64,000 nucleotides of DNA from Vulcanimicrobiota bacterium (GCA_017307785.1 JAFKGI010000017.1:89121-153120), one strand, 5' to 3'; shown: positions 50,320 to 59,801, counted from the first letter of the stretch. Translations and numbers: made by a program. Notes: generated by a model not told the origin, from the letters alone.

Positions 50320-51738
50320 ATGAACAAATCCCGCGGCATCTACCAGGACATCAGGGCCCAGATTCTCGACGGCACTTATCCTGCCGGATCGCCTATGCCC
50401 TCCACCCGGGCGCTGGCCCTGGAGCTAGGAGTGGCCCGAACCACGGTGGTCACCGCCTACGACCAACTGCTTTGCGAAGGTCTCATCGAAACCCGGCCGG
50501 GAGCGCCCACTCGCGTCGCGCTCGTCCATCCTGTCGCCCCACCAACAGGCACAAAAACCGAAATCTCCCGCCCCAACCTGTCGGCATACGGCCTGCGCGT
50601 CGAGCGCATTCCGCCGCGTTATACCCCCAGGTCCGACGAGCTGCGGGTCGATTTTCGCTACGGAGATCTGACCGGCTCGGACTTTCCAACTCAAACCTGG
50701 AGACGCGCGCTCGCGCAGGCGGCCTCGCTGGCCTGCCCGACCATCGCCTACGCCGATCCGCGCGGCAATCCGGAACTACGCAAAGCTCTCCAGGCCTATC
50801 TCTGGAGGACTCGAGGCATCCGCTGCCAGGCCGACCAGCTCCTGATCGTCAACGGCTCCCAGCAAGGCCTCGACCTCTGCGCCCGCCTGCTGCTGAATCC
50901 CCAGGACCGATTCGTGATGGAAGAACCAGGCTACGCTATGGCCCGCCATCTATTCATGTCCGTCGGCGCCCAACCCGTCTCTTTGAAAGTCGACCACCAG
51001 GGATTGGACACTCGCAAGCTCACGGAGGTCGAGGCCAAACTGGCCTACGTCACCCCCTCTCACCAGTTTCCTCGCGGAGGCGTCATGCCACTGGCCCGCC
51101 GCCAAGAACTACTGGAGTGGTCCGAGGCCAACGACGCCTACATCGTGGAGGACGATTACGACGGAGAATACCGCTACGACATCAAACCCGTCCCTCCGCT
51201 CATCACCCTCACCGCCGCCCGCCGCACTCTCTACCTCGGCACCGTTTCCAAAACGCTCTCGCCCATGCTGCGCCTCGGCTACCTGCTGGTGCCGGAACCA
51301 CTGGCCCCCGTCTTCGCCACCGCCAAAGAACTGCTCGACCGGCACACCCCAACGCTCCCCCAAGACGCCCTCACCGCCCTGCTGCAAAGCGGCGCTTACG
51401 AACGCCACACCCGCCGCATGCGCCGCCGCAACGGCGAACGCCGAGGGGCGCTCTTAAAGCACCTCCAGCAAACCCTGGGCGGGCAGATCGAAGTGGAAGG
51501 CGCCGACGCCGGACTTCACCTGCTGGCCTGGCTGCCCAACCTGCCAGTCCACCTGGAAACCCAACTCCTCGAACTCGCCCGACGGAAAGGACTCGGCCTC
51601 CACTCCGTCACCCCCCTCTACCACCAGGCCACCCCGCCCTGCATCGGCCTCATCCTGGGCTACGCCGGCCTCAGCCTGTCCCAGATCGCGCTGGGAGTCC
51701 GTCTCCTGGCCGAAGTCGTGAGGCAAGTCGATGGATGA
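50320..51738 (+). CDS. MocR/PdxR-type GntR regulator with aminotransferase domain
   Basis: A GntR winged helix at the N-terminus (IYQDIRAQILDGTYPAGSPMPSTRALALELGVARTTVVTAYDQL) is fused to a fold-type I aminotransferase-like domain: YADPRGNPELRKALQAYL, GSQQGLDLCARLLLN, VTPSHQFPRGGVM, EDDYDGEYRYD and the PLP Lys in GTVSKTLSPMLRLGYLL. It senses PLP or an amino compound bound as aldimine. It diverges from the paiB/PLP-lyase operon, its likely target along with itself. ATG 50320 with GGAG upstream is preferred over TTG 50311. Confidence 0.92.
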   Translation: MNKSRGIYQDIRAQILDGTYPAGSPMPSTRALALELGVARTTVVTAYDQLLCEGLIETRPGAPTRVALVHPVAPPTGTKTEISRPNLSAYGLRVERIPPRYTPRSDELRVDFRYGDLTGSDFPTQTWRRALAQAASLACPTIAYADPRGNPELRKALQAYLWRTRGIRCQADQLLIVNGSQQGLDLCARLLLNPQDRFVMEEPGYAMARHLFMSVGAQPVSLKVDHQGLDTRKLTEVEAKLAYVTPSHQFPRGGVMPLARRQELLEWSEANDAYIVEDDYDGEYRYDIKPVPPLITLTAARRTLYLGTVSKTLSPMLRLGYLLVPEPLAPVFATAKELLDRHTPTLPQDALTALLQSGAYERHTRRMRRRNGERRGALLKHLQQTLGGQIEVEGADAGLHLLAWLPNLPVHLETQLLELARRKGLGLHSVTPLYHQATPPCIGLILGYAGLSLSQIALGVRLLAEVVRQVDG

Positions 51739-51799
51739 GAACCGGCAACGCGAGTGCGATGGTCCAGGAGCGATCAGGGGATGTGGGGCTCCTGTGCGA

Positions 51800-52612
51800 A
51801 TGAACGGGGTTATGGAAGAGCAATATTCTGCGCGAGCAAGTTTTTGCGCTCTAATCATCGGTCTGGGTCTCATGGCCATGCCTGTCGCAGCTGAAGAGGT
51901 CCTCAGGCTACGGATTCCGCAATCCCCGGAGTCGCTGCTCCGATTGACCGAGTTTTTTCCTCAGATGAACTATGCCTTCGACGGCAGGGGGGTTTGTTAT
52001 GTGGCGGGCGACCGTCTCCGGGATGTTGAGTTCCCTGAAGACTTCCCTTGCGAATGGTTGCCATTGGACGTGGGGTCCACTCGGCTGGAGCTTACCTCAG
52101 AAACGCTAGCCTGCTCACGGGTGACCTTCCGTGATCTCTTTCCTTGGGCTCCAGTCTTGCTCAGTCCAAGGGGAGACTTCTATGTGGTGGGGGCAACGGA
52201 GGCGTTGGGGAGCCCGGCGTGTCCTTATCGGTCTTTACCCGCCAGCGATCGAAGCGAGCCGGAGCGCTGGGTGGAGTCCCTGTGTGAAGTCGACCAGGTA
52301 GACGGGCCTGAGGGAGTCGGAATGGGGGGCGCTCCAACTCGGGCCTACGGGCTGTTCTGTCGGTTGCAGAGGCTCGGAGGGCCTGGAATCGCGCATCTGA
52401 AGTTCATTTTGGAGGAAGGGAGTCCGGCAGCGCGTTTAATGGCCTGCTGGGCTTTGAGGCAAATGGGGGAGGCAGAAACGGCCGAGCATCACCTGACGGA
52501 ATTGCTGGAGTGCGACGAGGAGGTCGTCTGGCGCTCGGGGTGCTCGGTTTCGCACCACCCGGCCGCTGAGCTGGCTAGTTGGCTGTTAGAGTGCCCGGGC
52601 CGAAGCTTTTAG
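51800..52612 (+). CDS. Exported hypothetical with NolW-like and HEAT-like parts
   Basis: A hydrophobic N-terminal segment (ARASFCALIIGLGLMAMPVAA) suggests export. Residues ~35-130 include VTFRDLFPWAPVLLSPRGDFYVVGATEAL, which recalls the NGFYAVG core of the secretin_N-like proteins at 24-31 kb. The C-terminal ~80 residues are helical repeats (HLKFILEEGSPAARLMACWALRQMG). ATG 51800 or 51812 begins it; ribosome sites are weak. Codon use is less GC-biased at third positions than in neighbouring genes, marking a possibly acquired segment with the next gene. Confidence 0.5.
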   Translation: MNGVMEEQYSARASFCALIIGLGLMAMPVAAEEVLRLRIPQSPESLLRLTEFFPQMNYAFDGRGVCYVAGDRLRDVEFPEDFPCEWLPLDVGSTRLELTSETLACSRVTFRDLFPWAPVLLSPRGDFYVVGATEALGSPACPYRSLPASDRSEPERWVESLCEVDQVDGPEGVGMGGAPTRAYGLFCRLQRLGGPGIAHLKFILEEGSPAARLMACWALRQMGEAETAEHHLTELLECDEEVVWRSGCSVSHHPAAELASWLLECPGRSF

Positions 52613-52623
52613 TGGGAGATGGA

Positions 52624-53106
52624 ATGCGAATAGAGACTTCCGAGCCGCTTGGTTCCGTGCCTGGACCAGCGAAGCCGATTCATTGGCTCTGGCGGTTGAT
52701 GCGCGCCGTTCTGACAGCCTTCGCGGTGCTGGTGTGCGCTTTCGTCTGTCTGCTTTTTGTGAACCCGCGAGGCATCAAGACCAGAGCTCAGGGACAGTTG
52801 ATAGGCTGTAAGGTGAACTGCAAGAACCTGGCCACGGCACTGGACATGTATGCCACAGACAACAAGGGGCGATATCCGGTTCGGATTCATCAACTCATCC
52901 GGGGAAAGTATCTGAAGGAGTTCCCAATCTGTCCCGCGGCAGGCAGCGATACCTACCGCAAGAGTTATCAGATTCAGAGGAGTCCTGATCGCTTCTCCTT
53001 TTTGTGCCAGGGGAACAATCATCCCAAGGCCTACGCGGGTTTTTCGCCCCCGTTTGACAATTTTCCTCAATATTCGTCGGAGATGGGATTGCTTGACCAT
53101 CCCTAA
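52624..53106 (+). CDS. Pseudopilin-like (GspG-type soluble domain) membrane protein
   Basis: One membrane helix (LMRAVLTAFAVLVCAFVCLLFV) is followed by a domain strongly resembling the soluble part of type II pseudopilins/type IV pilins: GCKVNCKNLATALDMYATDNKGRYPVRIHQLI, YLKEFPICPAAGSDTYRKSY and RFSFLCQGNNH. The usual prepilin cleavage Gly-Phe-Thr-Leu-Ile-Glu motif is missing, so it may be an anchored, unprocessed relative. GGGAG precedes ATG 52624, 11 bases after the previous stop. Codon use differs from the flanks. Confidence 0.7.
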   Translation: MRIETSEPLGSVPGPAKPIHWLWRLMRAVLTAFAVLVCAFVCLLFVNPRGIKTRAQGQLIGCKVNCKNLATALDMYATDNKGRYPVRIHQLIRGKYLKEFPICPAAGSDTYRKSYQIQRSPDRFSFLCQGNNHPKAYAGFSPPFDNFPQYSSEMGLLDHP

Positions 53107-53196
53107 TTGTGCCCAGGGATTCGGTTGCAATCGTCTAGCTGTGCAGTATCTGCACAGCCCATCGGGCCAATTGGCCAGGAAAGCCTGTAAATAAGA

Positions 53197-53225
53197 AGCC
53201 CCTGTGCGTGGCACGCACAGGGGCT
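53197..53225 (-). terminator. Terminator of the large lipoprotein gene
   Basis: A perfect 13-bp stem (AGCCCCTGTGCGT, GGC loop, ACGCACAGGGGCT). On the minus strand it is followed by TTCTTATTTA, so it should end the transcript of the lipoprotein that stops at 53282. Confidence 0.7.
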
Positions 53226-53242
53226 GGAAAAGTAAATCCGGG

Positions 53243-53271
53243 GGAGCGGACACTCACCGGGTGTCCGCTCC
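53243..53271. repeat. Second hairpin beside the terminator
   Basis: GGAGCGGACAC (53243-53253) pairs with GTGTCCGCTCC (53261-53271) around a 7-base loop. There is no T run on either side. It may stabilise the mRNA end or end transcription together with the neighbouring hairpin. Confidence 0.55.
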
Positions 53272-53281
53272 TCCGATCGAA

Positions 53282-56200
53282 TTACTGATTGGTGCTGCGG
53301 GGCGGCACGATCTGAATGATGGTCGAGTCCGTCTTACCCTGGTAGGACGCATTGATGGTCACGTTGTAGGGCGTGGGTGTGGCCTGAGCATCGGGAGCCA
53401 GCGATAGCTGCACGCCATTGCTGGTGGTCACGAAAACGGCGTGGGACTGGTTGGTCGGATCGTCCACCGACCAGCTTACCTGGGTCGAATTGTCGACCAC
53501 CGTATCATCCGACCAGAAGCCGCTGCAGTAATAATTGAAGTTGCTGCCGCTGCTGCTCAGGTTGCTGTAGACCTGGTTGCGGGGGCTGATCTGCAGGCTC
53601 CTGACCGACCGCGTCGGGGCCGTCGAGGTGAAGGTCTTATTACCCACCAGGGTTGTGCCATCGGGCTTCAGCAAGGTGGCGTTGACGGTCACCGAGCCGT
53701 TTTGGTGCGGCACCACGATGCCACCCAGCAGAGGCAGGTTCAGCACGCTGGCCACCGACGAGTCGCTGGACTGCCAGTTGATCAGCTCGTTGATGGCGTT
53801 GACCTGCGGAGCGTTGGGGTCGGTGCTCTGGTAGTAGGCCCAAATCTGCCCTGTGTTGGTGTGGCTGTCGGTTTTCTCCGAACGAGTGGTGCCGTAGCCC
53901 AGAGTAAAAGTGCCCCCGATGTTGACTTCGTAAGTCACCTTGACCTGCAGTTTTTTGGAGCCGACCGGCGGGGTGTAGGTCTGGGTGGTGCCATTACTAT
54001 CCACCGGATAAGTAACCGGCTGGGCGTCCACGTCGTCGCTGAAAGTGAAGGCAGTGGGGTTGCCGTACTGGGCGCATTCCGCCGCGATAAAGGCCTTGCC
54101 CACCACTTCGGAAGGCAACAGGTCTCCGGCGACCCAATCGTCGCCTCCGGCGTAGGCAAAGTTCAGAAAGTCGGGTCCAAAGGTGCGGCAGTAAACATAG
54201 CAACGCTTGTCACTGCTGCTCAAATGACCGTAGTAGCTGTTGTTGTGATTCAGGCGGAACTCGGCATCGTCGTCGAGATCGGCCGACGGATCGCCAAACA
54301 ATCCGCCGTTGTTGTAGTTGTAGTAGTCCATCCAAAGGTCGCCGTCGTCCCCGCCGTCGGTGTCGAGGGTAAAAGCCTTAGCCACGTTGTAGAAGCCCAG
54401 CCCCGGCAGACCGCCGGTGGACTGACCCGGGTCGGGATAGCTGTCGGTGGAGTTGACCGGGACTTCGTCATCCAGGTCGCCATCGCTGTGCCCATCCAGA
54501 TCTTTGTCGGCGATGACCGAACTTGGGCTGTATTGTCCGCGCTTCTGCAGGGCGAACATCTCGCCGGAGACGGGCAGATGCCAATCGTCATAGGTGTGGA
54601 CGGTGGTGTCGGACAGAACCACCTGAAAGGCGGCGCTGTTGGCATTGGAGCGGGCGTGAGCCGAAGTATCCGGGTTGTAGACCGTATCAAACCACATCGT
54701 GCCGTACTCGGCGTCGGTGATGATGCCCTCCAGCCCGCTTTCAAAGGGCAGATGCTGGCGTTGCTGCTTCTGTGAGAAGATGTTGGAGTCGAAGTTGGGT
54801 CCAGCGAAGTTGATACCGTCTATCAGCTTGGGGTGCAGCGCATAGTTGTGAGCCGCTTCGGCCGCAATGTTCAGAGTGGCCGTCTGCAGCAGACTGAAGC
54901 GCCGGAAAAGAGGCGTGATTCTGGCCAGAATCCGATTGTGGCGCCAGGGAAACGACTGCATGTTGCTGGGCGTGTCGAGACCCAGCTGCTGGTTCAAGAC
55001 CACAGTGCGCAACTGGTCAATCAGCGAATTACTCTTGGCCAGTTTGGTGTCGGCGTCACTCAGCACACCGGGGTATTTCTGCTCCTGGCTGATCGCCGTC
55101 ACCAGAGCCGAGACATCCGGGGTGTAGGGAGTATTGAGCGTGAGCGTGCCCTGGCTAATGGCAGTGATGGCGGAACGGATGGAAGTGGTTAGCGTGCCCG
55201 TCGCGCCCGTGTCCGTGCCATTGCTTTGGAAATCGACGAAGGGGTTGAATTCCGCGTCCAATGAGTTCACGTTCGCCTGGAGAGTGCTATCATAGACGGC
55301 CTGCTTGGCCTGGAACAGCTGGTTCTCGATATCCGTCAGTTGACTTTCAATCTGCGTTAGCTGACCGCTGGTGCCAAAGTTCAGGCCCAACATGTTGGCG
55401 CCCCAACCCACCGCCGAGCCTACCGCGTCAGTCAGGATGTTGCCTCCCAGACCGGTGGCGATTCCTAGCAGGAACTGGCCCCCCAGACTGCTGGGGCCTT
55501 CGACCATAAACACCAGCGGGGGACGAAAGCGCATGTTCAAGCGGGCGCCGGTGGCCTGCTCGATGTTCAGCTTGGCGGCCATCGTCAGGCGAGCCGAATT
55601 GACCGCCTGACTGAGGCCGGTCTCCAAGCCGGGAATCGGACGATCCAGCATATCCTCGGTCACCTGATACACGCGTGGCTGGAAGTTGCTGCCTCCCGTG
55701 GAGGCGCGCTCGGCCTGGTCCAGCAATTGCTGGCGATAGGCTGCCCAGCCGCCGTTGCGTCCCGCCTCGCGGAAGACGGCCAGCGAGGAGAAGACCGGAT
55801 TGGGCTCGAGCAAAGCCACTCCGGTTTTCAGACCGGACGGCAGCTTCAGGCCTTTCTTCACCAGGGCCTCGGCGTCTTCGATGTTCAGGCCGCGGGCCTG
55901 AGCCACTTCGCTGGCCAGCGTGCTCAGCACTGAAATATGGACCTGGCGCTCGCGCGGATTGAAATTGCGCATCTCGGCTGCAAAGCGGATGTCGGAACCG
56001 GGCACGGTCGCTTCCGCGTGGAAATTGGCCGGCAGGGCCAGGTTGTCGAAAAAGACGATCCCGTTGTCGTTGGTGATGCCCTCCGCAATTTGGGTGCCGT
56101 CCTGCCCCACCAGCCGGAAGCGCGCCCCCGAGATGTCGCCTCCCAAATAAAGACGGCCCACCACCGTGGTGGCTGGGGAAATATTGCCGGGCGGCACGTA

Positions 56201-56302
56201 GGCTCCGCCAAAGCTGGTGGTCGTGTCGTTCGCCCCACCGCAACCCACCGCCAGCAGTCCTAGCAAAGTTCCCAACCAGAGTTTGTGTAGCCGTTTCATC
56301 AT
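53282..56302 (-). CDS. Large coiled-coil lipoprotein, 1006 aa
   Basis: A lipoprotein signal (MMKRLHKLWLGTLLGLLAVGC) is followed by a small beta domain (VVGRLYLGGDISGARFRLVG). A helical region contains a hydrophobic hairpin-like stretch (FLLGIATGLGGNILTDAVGSAVG) and a coiled coil (QLTQIESQLTDIENQLFQA). Then comes an Lcl/DUF1566-like module (VHTYDDWHLPVSGEMFALQKRGQ) and C-terminal Ig-like/Big domains (QVSWSVDDPTNQS). Asp-rich loops (DLDGHSDGDLDDE, DTDGGDDGD) could bind calcium. The paralogue at 61191 has the same order. The gene is divergent from the second TPR-CHAT gene. AAGGGG precedes the ATG. Function unknown. Confidence 0.75.
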   Translation of the reverse strand: MMKRLHKLWLGTLLGLLAVGCGGANDTTTSFGGAYVPPGNISPATTVVGRLYLGGDISGARFRLVGQDGTQIAEGITNDNGIVFFDNLALPANFHAEATVPGSDIRFAAEMRNFNPRERQVHISVLSTLASEVAQARGLNIEDAEALVKKGLKLPSGLKTGVALLEPNPVFSSLAVFREAGRNGGWAAYRQQLLDQAERASTGGSNFQPRVYQVTEDMLDRPIPGLETGLSQAVNSARLTMAAKLNIEQATGARLNMRFRPPLVFMVEGPSSLGGQFLLGIATGLGGNILTDAVGSAVGWGANMLGLNFGTSGQLTQIESQLTDIENQLFQAKQAVYDSTLQANVNSLDAEFNPFVDFQSNGTDTGATGTLTTSIRSAITAISQGTLTLNTPYTPDVSALVTAISQEQKYPGVLSDADTKLAKSNSLIDQLRTVVLNQQLGLDTPSNMQSFPWRHNRILARITPLFRRFSLLQTATLNIAAEAAHNYALHPKLIDGINFAGPNFDSNIFSQKQQRQHLPFESGLEGIITDAEYGTMWFDTVYNPDTSAHARSNANSAAFQVVLSDTTVHTYDDWHLPVSGEMFALQKRGQYSPSSVIADKDLDGHSDGDLDDEVPVNSTDSYPDPGQSTGGLPGLGFYNVAKAFTLDTDGGDDGDLWMDYYNYNNGGLFGDPSADLDDDAEFRLNHNNSYYGHLSSSDKRCYVYCRTFGPDFLNFAYAGGDDWVAGDLLPSEVVGKAFIAAECAQYGNPTAFTFSDDVDAQPVTYPVDSNGTTQTYTPPVGSKKLQVKVTYEVNIGGTFTLGYGTTRSEKTDSHTNTGQIWAYYQSTDPNAPQVNAINELINWQSSDSSVASVLNLPLLGGIVVPHQNGSVTVNATLLKPDGTTLVGNKTFTSTAPTRSVRSLQISPRNQVYSNLSSSGSNFNYYCSGFWSDDTVVDNSTQVSWSVDDPTNQSHAVFVTTSNGVQLSLAPDAQATPTPYNVTINASYQGKTDSTIIQIVPPRSTNQ

Positions 56303-56375
56303 TTACCCCTTGTGCTTAATCTTTATGTCGAGAAAGTCTCGAAGAAGGAGTATAGCACAAGGTTACTAGGGCATC

Positions 56376-56393
56376 GCGTACGGTTTGCGTACG
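56376..56393. promoter_or_regulatory. 11-bp direct repeat between lipoprotein and CHAT genes
   Basis: GCGTACG occurs at 56376-56382 and 56387-56393, one helical turn apart, followed by TTTT. Each half also contains the palindrome CGTACG. It lies in the divergent gap, where a regulator of both genes would bind. Confidence 0.45.
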
Positions 56394-56456
56394 TTTTTCC
56401 TAGCTTGGGAACAAAATGGGAAGAAAAGTGCCTGGATCGCCCGTCTCCCTGCCGCC

Positions 56457-56462
56457 TATACT
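56457..56462 (+). promoter_or_regulatory. Putative -10 box (TATACT) for a leaderless mRNA
   Basis: TATACT, one mismatch from consensus, ends 6 bases before ATG 56469. That start has no Shine-Dalgarno sequence. A -35 is not clear. Confidence 0.5.
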
Positions 56463-56468
56463 CAGCCC

Positions 56469-59400
56469 ATGAAACGCTTCCTCATCGCCTCCTTGCTCCT
56501 TGGCGGCCTGGCCTGGGCCCAACAACCCACCCCCGCCCAGTTCGAAGCGGAATGCAACCGCCTTGAGCCGCTGCTAAAAGACTACGACCCCGGCTGCCCG
56601 GCCCGTCTGGCCGCCCTGCGCCGCGCCAGTCAAGACCTCCGTCCCGGTCCCGAGCGCGCTCACTACTTCTGGCTGGCGGCCACGCAGGCCGACCTCATGG
56701 ACGACCGCCAGACTCGTAACCGCCTGCGCTTCCTGGCCCTGGCCGAGCCCGGCGTACCGGCCCCTCGAATGGCCAACTGGCTGCGCCTTACCCTGACCGA
56801 CTCCACTCTCCAGCAGCCGGACCACAACCGCTTGCTGCAACAGCTCAGCTCCCTTTACGAAGCCCATCCGGACGACGAAATCCTCTGGCAATTGCAAATG
56901 GCTCAGGCCCGTTCGGCCGAACACAACGGTCAGGAATCTCTGGCCCGCACCCTGCGCCTGGGAGCGCTGCGTATGGCCGAAAGGCACCGCTGGTATGATC
57001 GCCAGCTGGACTATTGGCTGGAAGATTTTCCCCCACTGGCGCCGGAGAAATGGCAGGGCGGCCTGCGTGTGGCCGTCGCCTCCAAGCGTCCCGACCTCTG
57101 CTGGCGAGTGCTGGGCGCCTGCGCCACCCTCGATCAGTGGAACAGGGCCGTGCAGGCCTTTCCCGGTCGCCCCGATCCCCTCAAGCTCGAACAGCGCTTT
57201 GCTGAAGTTTTTGCCCGAGTGGGCAGCCGCGTCCCCGCACTCAACCACGACCAGCGCGGCCAGAAGTGGGCTCACCTCGTGCAAGTGGCCCAGGCCGCGG
57301 GTCGGGTGGAGGAGGAAATCAGTGCCCGCCAGGCCTACGGGGCCAACCTCTGCAAAGCCGGCCACATCAAACTCGGGCTGCGCCAAATGGAAGCCGCCCT
57401 GCAGCTGCGCCTCGATCACCCGCTGACCGATCCCGACTGGGCTCCCAACAGCCGCCGCCTGGGATCGCTGGCCCTGGAATTGGCCGACACCGCCTACTGG
57501 TATGATCAATCGCAAAAAGCTATGAGCGCCGCCGAGAATATCCTTGACCGCGGCTGGGACCTGCGCTTTCCAGAACAGTATCGCCTCTTCGGCCTGCTTT
57601 TCAAGATTGCCAAAACCCACGGCGACCTCCCGGCCATGAACCGCTACTGGGCGGCCCAGCTCCAGCGAGTCGAACAATGGCCCGACTTCATCCGGGGGGA
57701 GGTGCTCGGCGAACTGCTCCGGCGTATCCCTCCCGGTCAAGATAAGGACGTTGTCGTGCGCCGTCTGCGCCAGTGGTCGGAGGCCACCCTCAACTCACCC
57801 GACAGTCCGGCCGGCCTGCGCTGGAATGCCGCCCTTTACCTGGCCGAGGCACTCGCCGCCCAGGGGGACAAAGCCGGCACGGAGCGCCTTTGGCGTGCCG
57901 AGCTGGACCGTGCCCGCGAACGGGGCGACCAGGATATGCTGGAACACTGCACCCGCAGCCTGGGCCAGGTCTTGCACGGGCAGGACCGTATCCCGGAATT
58001 CAAAAGCCTGCTGCAAGGCCGCCTGCAAGCCGCCGGGGTAGGGGAGAGCGAGAAGCGCGACCTGCTTTCCTGGCTGGCCAGCGTGCTGGCCTCCAAAAAA
58101 GATCCCGACGCTCTGGCACTGGCTGACCAGCTGATCGGTTTGTGCCAGAAGCCCGGTATCCCTCCGGATACTTATCGCTACGCCCGGCGCACGCAGGCCC
58201 AGGTGCTCTCCAGCTTCGGCCGCTACCCGTCCGCTCTTCAGGCTCTCGACCAGGCCGGCAGCGGACCCGGTGGCCTGGTGGTGGTGCGCGATTCCGAAGG
58301 CCACTCCATCGGCGGTGGCGGATCTTTCGACACCACCCGGGCCAACATTCTCTGGAAAATGGGCCGTCAAGAAGAAAGCCTGGCGCTGCTCGAATCTTTC
58401 CTCAAATCCCAGCTCGCCTCCGAAGTGCCCCAGATCGGTCCGGCCCTCAAACAATGGATGCTTTTTCGTCAGGAGCGGGGAGAGGAATGGCAGTCCGCCT
58501 ACGCCCGCGCCCTGGAAGAATTATCCCGTCGCAGCGGCGTTGCGCCCACCGTGGCCGGTGCGGTGGAACATGACTGGCTGCAGGCTCTGGCCGCCAAGCA
58601 GCTGTGGGAAGAAGGCCGCCAGGTGCTGCTCCAATATCCCTGGAAGTTGACCGCCCTGGACAGCTATACCCGCGCCCTGCAGGCCCACTCCGCCTGGAGC
58701 GACCTGCTGCCGGCTCCTCAGCCCGCCGCTCAAGCCCCAGCTCCTCCCGATAGTCTCAGCCAGGTGGTCGACGAACTGCGCCTGGCCCATCCCGAGCTCG
58801 GCCAGTGGTTGAGCCTGCGCAGCACCAACCTCAAACATCTGCAGGCTCGCCTCGGCCCCCGAGACACGCTGGTGACCTACTGCGCCCTGGGAGAAGAAGT
58901 CTACGTGCTGGCCTTGCGCCAGGATGGCGGCTACTCCGTCCACAGCCACGCTCCCCAGTGGAAAGCCCGCCTGCGCGACTACCTGGCCAACCTCAAACTG
59001 GAACAGCAAGGGGCCGCCGAATCCGACCTCTTCCGCCTGCTGGTGCAGCCCGTGCTGCGCCAGGACCCCCAGCAACGACTGTATGTGGTGCCTACCGGCG
59101 AACTCTGGCAGCTGCCTTTCGGAGCCCTGCGCGACGAACGCGGCCAGTCGCTGGCCTCCCAGGCCGAAGTGGTCATGCTCAGCTCCGGCGACCTGCTGCG
59201 TCTGGCCGACAACAGCTGGCAACCTTACCGGCTTAGCCAGCCGCTGGCCATCGGCGCGCCGCCTGACGCGGATCTACCCGGCGCTTACCAGGAACTGGCT
59301 GAAGTCTCCGCCCTCCTGCCCGGCTGTCAACTCAAACGCGGCCCCCAGGCCACCAGCCAGGTGCTCTACGACCCCAACCAGCAGTGGGGCCTGGTCCACT

Positions 59401-59801
59401 TCGCCAGTCACGCCCACTATCGAGTGGATCGCCCCACCGAAAGCGACATCCAACTCTCCGACGGCCCGCTCCGCCTCAAACAGCTCAACCGCATGTCCCT
59501 GGCCGAACACTCGCTGGTCACCCTCAGCTGCTGCCAGGGAGGCGCCGCCGCGGGCCAAACTCTGGAAGAACCCGTTACCCTGGCCACCGGCTTCTCCGCC
59601 GCCGGCGCCGAAACCGTGGTGGCCAACCTTTGGAAAGTTGACGACGAAGTGGCCCGCCTCTTCTTCGCGGAATTCTACGGCCAACTCGCCCAAGGCCAAT
59701 CCCCTGTGCAAAGCTTCCGCGCCGCCCAGACCAACTGCCGCCGCCAATACCCCAAAACCCTCGACTGGGGCGGCTTCTTCCTCCTCGGCAACCCCACCTG
59801 A
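56469..59801 (+). CDS. Exported TPR-CHAT protein 2, 1110 aa
   Basis: ATG 56469 opens a signal peptide (KRFLIASLLLGGLAWAQ); an upstream in-frame start would bury it. Residues ~20-760 are TPR-like helical repeats. The final ~330 residues are a CHAT cysteine peptidase domain with His981 (LVHFASHAH) and Cys1022 (VTLSCCQGG), then AAGAETVVANLWKVDDEVARLFF. The segment DELRLAHPELGQWLSLRSTNLKHLQ corresponds to DRLRLARPDLEALPLRSTNLAQLQ in CHAT protein 1, so the two are paralogous well beyond the catalytic part. It diverges from the large lipoprotein. Confidence 0.88.
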   Translation: MKRFLIASLLLGGLAWAQQPTPAQFEAECNRLEPLLKDYDPGCPARLAALRRASQDLRPGPERAHYFWLAATQADLMDDRQTRNRLRFLALAEPGVPAPRMANWLRLTLTDSTLQQPDHNRLLQQLSSLYEAHPDDEILWQLQMAQARSAEHNGQESLARTLRLGALRMAERHRWYDRQLDYWLEDFPPLAPEKWQGGLRVAVASKRPDLCWRVLGACATLDQWNRAVQAFPGRPDPLKLEQRFAEVFARVGSRVPALNHDQRGQKWAHLVQVAQAAGRVEEEISARQAYGANLCKAGHIKLGLRQMEAALQLRLDHPLTDPDWAPNSRRLGSLALELADTAYWYDQSQKAMSAAENILDRGWDLRFPEQYRLFGLLFKIAKTHGDLPAMNRYWAAQLQRVEQWPDFIRGEVLGELLRRIPPGQDKDVVVRRLRQWSEATLNSPDSPAGLRWNAALYLAEALAAQGDKAGTERLWRAELDRARERGDQDMLEHCTRSLGQVLHGQDRIPEFKSLLQGRLQAAGVGESEKRDLLSWLASVLASKKDPDALALADQLIGLCQKPGIPPDTYRYARRTQAQVLSSFGRYPSALQALDQAGSGPGGLVVVRDSEGHSIGGGGSFDTTRANILWKMGRQEESLALLESFLKSQLASEVPQIGPALKQWMLFRQERGEEWQSAYARALEELSRRSGVAPTVAGAVEHDWLQALAAKQLWEEGRQVLLQYPWKLTALDSYTRALQAHSAWSDLLPAPQPAAQAPAPPDSLSQVVDELRLAHPELGQWLSLRSTNLKHLQARLGPRDTLVTYCALGEEVYVLALRQDGGYSVHSHAPQWKARLRDYLANLKLEQQGAAESDLFRLLVQPVLRQDPQQRLYVVPTGELWQLPFGALRDERGQSLASQAEVVMLSSGDLLRLADNSWQPYRLSQPLAIGAPPDADLPGAYQELAEVSALLPGCQLKRGPQATSQVLYDPNQQWGLVHFASHAHYRVDRPTESDIQLSDGPLRLKQLNRMSLAEHSLVTLSCCQGGAAAGQTLEEPVTLATGFSAAGAETVVANLWKVDDEVARLFFAEFYGQLAQGQSPVQSFRAAQTNCRRQYPKTLDWGGFFLLGNPT

